Shown: piece after piece, positions 38,101 through 50,100 of the stretch
How positions within the stretch are numbered: position 1 is the first letter of the stretch
Layout of the letters: each line of letters opens with the position of its first letter
Assembly (NCBI GenBank): GCA_030386875.1
Contig: CM059560.1
Coordinates: forward strand, 22,562,683-22,626,682
Origin: Morinoia aosen
Taxonomy: Eukaryota > Arthropoda > Malacostraca > Amphipoda > Talitridae
DNA: 64,000 bases
Direction: 5' to 3'
Position numbers and translations under genes: made by a program
Notes under the pieces: generated by a model
The model's database searches: none
Told to the model about the DNA's origin: nothing
What the model saw: only the letters and a program-made list of their open reading frames with translations

Positions 38101-41100
38101 CTCAGGGAGAGCTTTGTGCCTGTAATCCCTCGAGCAATCGAAGCCCATTGGCTCACTGTTTCCTTTGTACTCTAACTTCGTGCGGTACTTTTGTTCGTCT
38201 TGTAAAATTTTCTCGCGTGAAATGCGCGTAGTGATCACTAGATGACCACTACATTCCAATATGATTCGATGCTCATGTATTTTCAAATGAATGGAAACCC
38301 AGCATGACTTCATACTTGGCTTAACTACGTTCTAAGCAACACACATATTTTGAAATGAACGAGTTGCTTACTGAGGTTTTAACGAAAATACTTTTTATTC
38401 CTCACTTCCATGTCTTCTGAAACGAACGAAACCGGAAAAAAAACACCTAGCTTTGGTTCATTTCTGATTTACCGCCGAAAATAAAGCCCTTACTTCTGGT
38501 GCAATGAAGAACCTCGATTTTTATATAGAACGCCTAAATTATCATTTGAACTGGGGTAAGGGATTAGGACTTCTAACAAGTTGATGTGACAATTTCCCCC
38601 TGAAAATTTTACCATTCCTCCCGCAATCATAACAGTTATTTTCACGAACTCGGATGTTAATACACGGTCTAAGCCCCTAATTCAAGCTAACCACATTACA
38701 TGACTGAAACAAAGGGTGAACCAATCCCGTAGCTTGCCACACTCTGTGCAACTGCACCACTCGGTCCATCGAGTAGACAGGAATTTTTTTATGAACACAC
38801 AATCAAGGCTGCCCTGAATAACTTATGTGATTTAGAACCCAGCTGCAACGTAATTGACTGTCATCCGCTTGTCGGATATCAACAAAGCAACGATAATCGC
38901 GCTGCTTCGCAGGGGCTCCTGTCAAATAAAAAAATACAACGAAGAGATCCCATCGTTCGATTTTTAATAGCAAAAGTGGCGCCGCTTTGTGGCGGGACAA
39001 TTTTACTTCCAATGAGCGTGAATAAAAACGTCTCTGGTGCTGCTCAGCGGAAATGTTTATATTAGCATCATGAAGAGTTTCTGTTCGGTCGCTTGTATCA
39101 CTGGTGTAATTGTTACAAGTCATTTATAGTAATTCTACTAAAAACAAAGCAAAGCCTACTCGCAAATTACACACTGTACCTTTCACCATATCATTATTTT
39201 CATTGGGCAGTAAAAGTTGCATTATGCGAGGCCAAAACTTTAATTTCATAACTGAAACAAACATCGATCTCTATTTTAACGAGAGTGTCCCACTGTCTTC
39301 GGACCAGGTTGTGTGGACGACGTGCGCCTGGACGGCAAGCTGCTGCCGCTGGTCGAGTCGAGCAACGAAACTTCAGCTGGTGCCGTCAGCGTGGCGAAGG
39401 GCGTGAGTGCGGGTTGCCACTCTCCTCCCATGTGCCTCAACGTCTCCTGCATCAGACCTCTTGAGTGCCAGGACTCTTGGCGGCAGCACTATTGCGGGTG
39501 AATCTTTGTCTCCCATTGTGCGTATGATTTACCGCTCTTGAGGGCCCATTGAAGCGCCACAAACTTTGTTTGCTGCACAAACATTGCGTGCTTAAGTCTC
39601 CAGATGGCAAAGATTAAACTACATGCTGCATAAAGGTGAAAGGCACGAGGCGGGTTTGGTATATCTCGGTCGCACACGCGAGAAATTATTGAAAAGACGC
39701 CTTCTTGTTGATCTGGGAGAACATACGTGCATCATTTAGCGCGCTTCCTGTCGCCTCGGGCTAAATAATTTATAGAATTACTGACACTGAGAACAACGTG
39801 CCGTCTCTGGTTGCATTTGCTCGGCAAGTAAGCACTGATCACTTTATGATTGCTAGCGTAGAACCACATCTCCATTTGTATTCATTTTAAGAACTGGAGC
39901 TGTATTTTAAACATTGTTAAACAATGTCAACTCAAATTTTCTTCAATAGCTTGGTACATAGTTTTCAAGCATATTAACTGGTTGATTATTTTTTGTATTC
40001 GTGGCAACAAACGAGAGGGATAGCCTCAATGGAATTTTGAAAATTATGATTATTACGCAGCTCACTTTGGTGACCTATCGCTCCTTGCAAACATTTACAT
40101 CCCATTTGACTCGACTAATTAATTCTATGTGAATGTTCGCCTAACTTCGTTACCCATGAGCCTTGTGCAAGTTGGTGTCCCCTAAAACGATCACGTTGCC
40201 GGCAGCTGCGACGACGGCTCGACGGTCTCAAGAGACGGCTTGCAATGCTCCGACATCAACGAATGCCTCTGGAGGCCGTGCCTCAATTTCGGCACTTGCC
40301 AAAATAAAGCTAACGGTGAGTGAGCGCCTGCGCACATCCCAAGTGGGCCCGAGGTAACATGGTTCACTTCAATTTCATTTTACAGAGCACAAGTTTGAGT
40401 CAATAATGGAACTGCGACGTAGAGCGTTCATTAATCTATGGTATTATCAAGTATTAAAAGATGAAAATTTTCTAAGTTTCTTGTTAATACAAGAAATAGA
40501 GGTATATCAAGAGCTAATGCGCAGAACAACTCTTCTGTGTTAATGAATTTAGAATTAGAATCATGCTATTTTCCTAATGGAAAATATATATTAAAAAAAA
40601 GCTGGCGCTAAAATAGAGTTAGTTGAATATATACTTCAGCTCAAATCTACAGATTATTGCAAACATTAATGAAAAATACAGCATCGTTGAATCATAATTG
40701 GTAAACTGACGTAAGTGTAAAAATTTATTGCTCTAAAAATCTGTCATTTTCCATGACATTATTACGTTATTCAAAAGCTTTAGCAAAATAAGAGAGTAGC
40801 ATTTAGAAGGCTGAAAATTTTCCCTGCCACTAACAACTCAACTAAACCAGACCATATTTCCATTCCTGGGCACGCGTAGAAAGCATAACAGGACTAATTA
40901 AAACAGTCATATTGAGGAAAGAATCATCATGCAGAATACTACAGTTGCAGCCTCATGCTGATAGATAATAATTTGAAATATAAAAAGTACGGGAAAAAAT
41001 AAATATACGCTCTTCTGCTGCGCGTTTAATCATGAGCGACGGCGGAAGACACTTTCAAATACTTCTTAAAAATCGACGATGAAACAAGAGATTAGGCGCT

Positions 41101-44100
41101 ACTGGACCTTAACTACTGACGGGAATCCGTAAAGTCAAGTCTTCAATTGAAGACGGAAAATGTAATATTTCTACTTCGTACTCGCATAGATATTACCAAG
41201 CTACTCGTAGGTCGCAACTTCAGGTCCGGAATAGTTGGGAGAAAATAATAATTTGTTTGAGAAATTAAGGAACCAGAGAGTTTGCAAAAGTTTTATTGGC
41301 GAAAAGCGTGAACGTACCGTACCCTATGGGCTGAAAATGGTGATCATATTTTGCGGGGGAAGACATCGGTCTATACTTAGGTAGTTTTATTACGAATTAG
41401 CTATTGTTTTATCTTTTTGTTAATTAGTAAAAGTACTCAGACAGCAACGGAAACAGCAAAATGTTCTTCTCTGCTCATTGGATAACACCATTAGAAAAGA
41501 CTATTTCCATTACCCTGACATAATTATTTAGCAGCTGAAACTACACTCGGACGCTACAGTATAGATAATGAAGTACCAGACAGCTAAGTGCAAGTGGAAA
41601 AGTGTCGAGTAATGATAGATATTAGCAATTCTGCGGCTGATTTATAAAGAGGACTAATGAACTTCGACGATTGGAGGCCCAATGGTGTCGCGGCACTGCG
41701 ACCTAACACCGTTAGGGTGACAACTATACGGTCTTCTGACACTGCTCAAATATCCTTCGAGATGCAGCATAAAAAAAACATTTTACATTCCGTGAAAAAC
41801 CCTGATGAAATGTATCATTTCTGAATGGAATAGAATCCCCTACATAATACTCACTGTAACTTTATTAAGAGACCTAACAATTTGTTCTATTGAAAAATAA
41901 GCATACTAACTTAACAATGCTTGCACATATAGGTTATCAATTTGTCCGCCCAATAAATCGAACTTAATAAAAATCTACTACTAAGCAGAATATTGATCAG
42001 AGTCGTGAATAATATTGTACGTAATAGACCCATGGTATAAATGCACCAATTTTTTAATCAGGGTACGAGTGCAAATGCCTCCCTGGGTACGAAGGACGTA
42101 ACTGCGAGCACGGGCACACTCCCAGCTCCGCTCTCTCCCAGCCCACCGTCCTGCTGCTCGTCACGGGGGCAGTGGTTGCCGCCCTTCTTGCAGGTCAGTG
42201 ACTGTGTGCCAACGGTGTGAGTTGATTGCTGCTCTTTGGTGATACTGGTGACTCGAATGCCTGCGTCATTGGTTGTAAGCAGCCAAAAGTGTGAGTTGAC
42301 TTCCGCTCTTGGCTGGTCCTGGTGACTCGAATGCCCGAGTCAGTGGTTGTAAGCAACCAAGAGTGTGAGTTAACTGCTGCTCTTTGGTGGCCCTTGTGAC
42401 TAGAATGCCTGAGTCGGTGGTTGTAAGCAACCAAGAGTGTGAGTTAACTGCTGCTCTTTGGTGGCCCAATTGTGACTAGAATGCCTGAGTTAGTGGTTGT
42501 AAGCAGCCAAAAGTGTGAGTTGACTTCCGCTCTTGGCTGGTCCTGGTGACTCGAATGCCTGAGTCAGTGGTTGTGAGCAACCAAGAGTGTGAGTAGACTG
42601 CTCTTATTTGCTGGTACAGACCTCTTGAATACCCGAGCTATATTAAAATAACACTTGAACTTCTGCTTATATCTAAATATCGTTAGAATTATTCGGTAAA
42701 TTTGTATAAGCATTCTAAACTAGTAGACTAAGTAAAATAGCTCAATCAGAAAGTTTTAATATTAACCGCATCTGTAATTTAAAAGTCCTTTAAAATATTA
42801 TAGAGCTCGTTAACATATTATGTTTCTATGGAAGGCTTTTATTGTTTTCCGAACACTAGGTCCATTCGCTTTCAAAAGTGGGTATAATATGCTTTGTTTG
42901 TCGGAGGAAAGCTGATCAGTTCGATGTACGTACGAATAGAATAGAAAATTGTCTTCTTTCCCAAAAACATAAATGCGTATCAGGTTAAAAAAAGGGTTGA
43001 ATTACATCACTTAACCTAACCAGAGAAGTATTAATATTAAAACACTAGAATAGAACAGAGCTCTTCTCTTGCCAGGGTAAGACTATTTTCATGATATTGC
43101 ATTTTATAACGAGGAATTACGGTGAAATATATTTTTGAGACGAAAACTACAATCTAGTGCCCGCAAGGGAGGAACTGCGAGGAAGGAACGTGTGCTTCGC
43201 AACATCCCACGCTAAAGTTTCTGCAACAGCGCTTTGGAAATTGTCTCGACTCCCTGGTGAACAAAATCTCCTGTTATTTATCACGCTTGTGAAGCTGAAG
43301 TAACACGATTAATCAGAATAGTGGAGAAAGAGCAACTTTTTAAAACGACGTAACTCATCTCAAGTCATAAATAGTTTTAAACGTCATGAAGTTATTAAAC
43401 CTCACCGCTCTGGTGTTTCAGTGAGCACAGGTGCCTGCTTGCTCACATAGGAGCCCACTAGAGGAAAAGAAGCTTCGTCTGACGTCCTTGCGTCATGGTT
43501 TATTGTCAAGAGAAATGTATTTCAAGCGAGTACGTAGAGCGCTATATCGCTTTTAACTATGGGATCTGGATCTAATGTTCTGTAAAGATCTTCCTATCGT
43601 TTTGTGAAAATACAAATCTATCTCGCACGGTTAAACGTGTTTTCAAAAGGAAAATACATGGGCATTTCATTATTAATATACATGTGTATGGGATGAATAA
43701 ATCATTAAAATTTCAAGATGAAATGTAATGTCACTATAATGATGCTCCATGAATTTATGAACGCCATTTTGATAATAATCTAACATCGATTAATATTTTA
43801 CAGTTGTACTATAGAGAACATTCAAAATTTCAACTTCATTAAAACCGTCAGAAGTGAGATTGATATGTTAGCGTCTGCTAACCTGCATATAAACAAAAAA
43901 GGAAAAAAAGTCAACCACGTAATGATTTCAAAGAATGCGAATGCCTAAATTGAGTGAGCAAGTCAGAGAAGCTCTCGCGATAATGATCCAAACAATCTGT
44001 GGACTACGGATGAATTTATTTTTGCTAGCAAGAGAATTGAAGGCTTGAGAGAATATTTTGAAAGAAGAAAAACAACAGTTTCATCGAGCTTGATATTACT

Positions 44101-47100
44101 CGTTAACGTTACCTCTCTGTCTCAAGAGATAGCCGCTGCGTATACAAAGAGAGAACGATATAGAGACCGCTCAGTTCAGTTAATTTTGGACATGGTCCTG
44201 GCAGTACAAAAGAGTGTTAGGGCCCAACTTCACCTTAAATCTTAGTAAAATATTTTTGAAGAAGCTTTACGTAATTGAGCCGCCACGAGTGTGTGAGGGC
44301 ATCACCCACTAGCCATCGCACAGCACACCTGAGAGTTACGTTACATGCTGACGAACACATGACGGTCCGTAAATATATTGCCTAGAAACTTGGGTGTCAG
44401 TAAGTATTTTTCCCCACGTCTTGCTTCCAATTCATCTAAGCTTATCGACATTATTTCCACATAAATCGATATAAGTGCTCTGGTGCCGGGACTCAATTGA
44501 TCGCAATATTTTATTCGTAACTGGCACAATCTAACGGCTTTTTTTGGTGGCATACGGTGAGAAGCGTTCATATTATTCTCTCCTGTAGTTAGGTTAGAGC
44601 GCGCAGTTGATACTGAACTTTAACCGACGTGAAGTAAATTTATGAATAATTATATGAAGCTTGCTGAAGCTTAAACTATCACTTCTTCAATGATATAATG
44701 TGTACGGAACTTATGAAAACCCTAATATATTACGCCAAGCTTATACTTTCTGCAATCTTCTTACTTATAAATAATGTCCATAAATCAGCTCAAGTACTTC
44801 TATACGCCATAAAACTATATTCTACTTCTCACTTTTTTGTAAGGTAAGGAGATCCTCTTCAGAGATCGCTTCTTAAAACTTTCCACCACTTTATAGAAAT
44901 GACTTTTTTCTCTCTGCAACAACGAGATTGGATGCTCGCTAGGTATATATATTTGGACCCGAACCTTTGTAGCCTCGCTATCTCCAGCGGGAAAACTTTA
45001 GAAAATCTCTATTTGTTTTGAATCATGGCGTGATTGATGAGGAAGGAGTTAAAATGCGAAGTTTGATTTCGTCGTTTGCGCCAACTGTAGCAGAGAGTTC
45101 CTTCAATGTGGACATTTAAGTCGAAAGACTGCCAACTGATTTCTCATAAATTGATTTTCAGATCTGAAAATACGAGAAGTGAATTGTTCATTTGGCAAGA
45201 CCATAATTTAAAAAATGATGATTTTGTCGCAATATTTTTTCAAATTTTCCCCGTGTTTTCACTCCTGATCTATTTTCCTCAATTCCTTTTAAATTCACAC
45301 GGATCCAAGTACTATATGATAACATCTTTCCCCCTAAATCATATTTCTCTGCCAATCGACGCACCTTGCTTATCGAGAAATGACAGAGAACAGATTGGGA
45401 ATCATTCATCAAAAATTTTGCAGTGATGACTTTAATTTGAAATTATGGTCTCTACATAGACTAGCCCCTGGACTGAGCAGATTTTTATTTTCTTCGAATG
45501 AAGGTTCAACATTTGATTATACTAAGAATAGCAGAGCAAAAATTTTACAAATAAGCCGAACAGAAATCATTTATTCGACTTATTGAAAACCAATGAATGA
45601 ACTTACATTAGATATTTTTTCAGTACATTATCATGTTCTAAGAACGTATCATTATTTTCAATTTTTAATGATGGAGCAGTTTTCTGCACCTGCCATTTTC
45701 TGATACGAAATGTTTCTTAATAACACACACTTAAACGCCGTAGCTACCGTAGGTTGAGAATAGAATACCCCACACTTTCGGTCCGTACTGGAAGCTTTTC
45801 TTACAAAACTAAATTCGTCTAGCTGAATAATCTTCGAATCATGGAGCCACACTTTGCGTAACGACTGTGTTAAGAGATAAAATACATTGTGTTAACATGA
45901 GCGCTCCGATGCTTATACATGAAAATTGACGACTATAATGTGTTTCTTTGGTGCCTGTGCGTGATTAGCGGTTGATGGTACGGGACTTGAGAACAACTTT
46001 GGTGCCTGTGCGTGATTAGCGGTAGACGGTACGGGACTTGAGAATAACTTTGGTACCTGTGCGTGATTAGCGGTTGACGGTACGGGACTTGAGAACAACT
46101 TTGGTGCCTGTGCGTGATTAGCGGTAGACGGTACGTGACTTGAGAACAACTTTGGTGCCTGTGCGTGATAAGCAGTAGACGGTACGGGACTTGAGAACAA
46201 CTTCGGTGCCTGTGCGTGATTTGCGATTGACGGCACGGGACTTGAGAACAACTTTGGTGCCTTTGCGTGATTAGCAGTAGACGGTACGGGACTTGAGAAC
46301 AACTTTGGTGCCTTTGCGTGATTAGCAGTAGACGGTACGGGACTTGAGAACAACTTTGGTGCCTTTACGTGATTAGCGAGTGACGGCACGGGACTTGAGA
46401 ACAGCTTTGGTGCCTGTGCGTGATTAGCGGGTGACGGCACGGGACTTAAGAAAAACCAGAGAACGGGGCTCTTGGCGCGGTTCTGCAGCCAATTTCGAGC
46501 CCATTCTAATGCTCGCTGTTTCGTTCCAGTATGACTGCCAGTAATGCCTGCAAAGATTTTATTTGTGTCTTTACACAAAATTTTCCTGTTCATTTCGTAC
46601 CCAGGGAAGAAAGCATCCTTGACACCCGTTTCGTTACATTCAATTGATTCAACCGCAAGAGCACCTTTACCTTCCTATATTGCGCACAACTAAAACGTCA
46701 AACGGACATTAAAAATATTTCATATTTTAATACAAAGTACGTTGTATATTGCTGTTTCAGCAAAAGTGATGTGCTAATAAGTGTATAGAAAGGCGATGTA
46801 GGATTTGAAATTAATTTACCTCCAGAATGTAGTCGCTTTTAGTCACTGTCTCTTATAATTATATCCGGGAGCCCTTTGTTGAATTTCCCAAATTTTTTTG
46901 AATCTCGATTGAACACATTTGAAAACTCTTGTACCTCTGAAAGAGTTTACTATTCAACTGTACCCTAAACGATGGAACAAGTTTTGGGTGAAAAATAAGC
47001 ATGATAAACGAATTTCATTCGAGTTTTAATAAGTCATTGTGTGATAAAAGTGGGATTTCTAAGGTGTTTTTATATGAATGTGTTATTTATCTTATTCTTG

Positions 47101-50100
47101 TAGGCAGAATAATTCATAAACAGATTCTGAACAAATCCTTTGGCTGCCCCATAACAGTTTTCTGCTCGAGATCTACAACATGAGCCATTGGTACGGGATG
47201 TTGAGAGAGAGGATTGCGGACTAGAATACTGCCACCGAACTTCACCACAAAGTTTAAGCTCTTGAAAGCGGTTTATCGTTCCCCAATAATGTCAATGATT
47301 TAGATTTGATGAGATCAAATGACATCAGGTCATATTAGATAAGAATAGAAGTTTGTTTAGCCTCCCTAACCACAACAAAAAGTGTTCCCAAGAAAGGAAA
47401 AAAGAGGACTCTATATAGAATGAAATTAGATGAACGAGGAATCTAAGCACAATGTGTGTTCCTACACCCTGCCCATAGAAACAACACAATTATAAAAACT
47501 TTGCAGCTTGAGATAAAAATTTGAAGAAGAAAGTAACAGGTGATGAAAAAAGACAGCAGGGAACCGTAAAAACGATAGTCTACAGCAAAATACAAACCAA
47601 TTCTATTTCAACAAAAAAAAGACCTAACTCACTTTCGGCTCGGGACCTCACATCTTCCCTATTCGCAAGCACTAATTCTAGTTAGTATAATATTATATCC
47701 CTTGAGGATTCATTGATTTAAAAAGTTTACATTATTACTAAAAATAGTTTAACACCTAAACCAATTCTTTGTCCGCATAAATTACTGGCATTTAATTATA
47801 TAAAACCTATTTTTCAACTATATTTTTCATTCGGTTCAAAATACCTTCCCAATGAAAGAATGCTCCCAATACTCGGAAAATGGCTCTTCATTTTTAGGAA
47901 ATCAATATTGGTCCTAAGAAACTAGTCGATCACTCTCTGCACCGCGCTCCCTCGCTCTCACACAGCTCAGCTCAGCCAGTCAGGGAGACGTGGCGCGCCC
48001 GACTTTGTGCCAGCTGTTGTTGGTCCTCAAATCTGAAATCATGCTCATTTTTTCTAGTAAAAAGTTATTTAACAAAAATGTACATTCCAGCAATATGACC
48101 ATTTCCCGATTGCGGTGAAACCTTTTTTTCTTGTGATATTAATTTAGAACGCAAAACATTAAAGAAAAGCGCTAAAATGTGCTTTGATTAATTTAGAACC
48201 ATGAATTATACCCTCTTTGTTAATCGACACTACTCAACACAAAGCAAAGGCAGGAAATTATTTTTTATCAACACACATCAACCTGCTCAGTGGCGAGCTA
48301 CTTTCTGATCAGAAGCAATCACTTATCCTTACATCTCAGTACTTTACAGAATTACAGCACACCAAAATTTATTGTCGGACGTCTACGTAATTTTTCTCAC
48401 TTCTTTGAAGATTATTTTCTGAGAACACTTTTCCTATCGAAATTAGGAACTCCTCCTCAATTAACGCGTATAGGTGAAAAATTCATATCAGAGTTTTGCT
48501 GTTCATTATTAATATTACGAAAGATATTTTCGGTACTTCAGGAAATGCTTTCAAAATTGAAGCAGTGATGGAAGTGTTGACGCATTTTAAAATTTTGTAG
48601 AGAAGCTGCAGCTGAATAATGTGATGAAGCTATAATTGGGTGGAGTCACTCACTTTGAACCTTTAACGAACCTGTCTTCAGTGTACAAACACGTTCAGAA
48701 ATAGGCCGAGTGATCAGAAAGCTAAATTTCCCGGTAGCAATTTGTTTTAGTTACGAATTTCATGACTGGACCGTAAATATTTTTAAACTGCTCTGGAAGT
48801 GAAATAGTTCGTTTGCAGCACATAAAATATGTTCTTGGAAATTTTTTTAATCTAATATCGAATTATTTGGTACGCGAATCAGTTCTTTGATTCATCATGT
48901 AACACATTTGATATTTTACATGAATGAGTATCATTTCCAAGCGGAGAAGAAACGCTGACGCTGGAAAAATGATAGAAGTAGAATGTTTCAGTTAATTGTT
49001 CGTAATACCGTGAATTACACAGCAATCCTCTGACGTTTTATCATATCAGTGATAACGAACTTAACGAGACTATTTCACGAACTCACTTGTGAATGTCCAG
49101 CAATTCTGCGAAGAAACTTTATGTATGCTAAATTTGCATTGAAGAGTAGTTGTTCAAGTTTCGTGATTGAACAGCAATTCTGTGAAGAAAATTCATACAT
49201 GTTATATATGCATTGAAAAATGCCTTCCGTAAACTGTTCAAGTTCAATACCTCATATTTTCTGTAGGAGCTATTTTCTGTAAAAGACCTCATGTCTTCCA
49301 TATCCATCCATCATAGCTCTTTCTCTTTCGAAATAAGAACTCAATTTTATCAAGGTTGACGTGTAAGCATTTAAATATTACAATTCATCTGCGAAAAATC
49401 ATATGTTTTATAAAAGTTGTGTAAAATTTCAAACGAGAGTTCATGAGAAATTTCAGGACCGTAACTCTTAGAATTCTGTTTTCTATTCTTTCTTTGCTTA
49501 CTTTAATCTAACCATCACTCTGAATTGTGGTTTGAAATTCTAATGATTACTCCAGATCAGTATATTTTCGTGAGGTTTTTGTTAATCTGTTTAGAGCGAA
49601 AACAAAAATTTAGCTCACTAACTTGCTGACCACTTATGTATATCTCAGTGACCCGTGATAAGACAATAATTTTTTCTTAACTCTATCTACATACATACCA
49701 ACCAAGAACCTTGTAACGGTTGAGAAATAAGTTTAAATACCCAGAAAAGCACGTAAATGGGAAATACTTCAAATTTGGAACTATATTTTGATTCTGGTGA
49801 AATTTTAAGACTTTAGAAGATAAATATGACAAATCTTTTTACGTGAATATGAAATCTTCTTGCAATCAATTATAACATCGTTATATTCTAATATAATATT
49901 TAATATCCTTCTTCACATATAACGGAAACAGTTCAAGTTACCCAATGGCGTCAAAATGGTCAAAATCGAACAAAATTAAAACAATTTAGCGCTTGCCAGA
50001 AAAAATGTAAGTTATTCGAAATAGTCAGTTGTTCCCACTGGTAATTTAACCTTGATATTTACAGTTAATTCAAATTTGCTTTCATCAGTAAGCCATAATG

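Noticed and set aside
37067-38313. 80- and 98-codon minus-strand frames
   Set aside because: No recognisable domain, isolated, and antisense within an intron.
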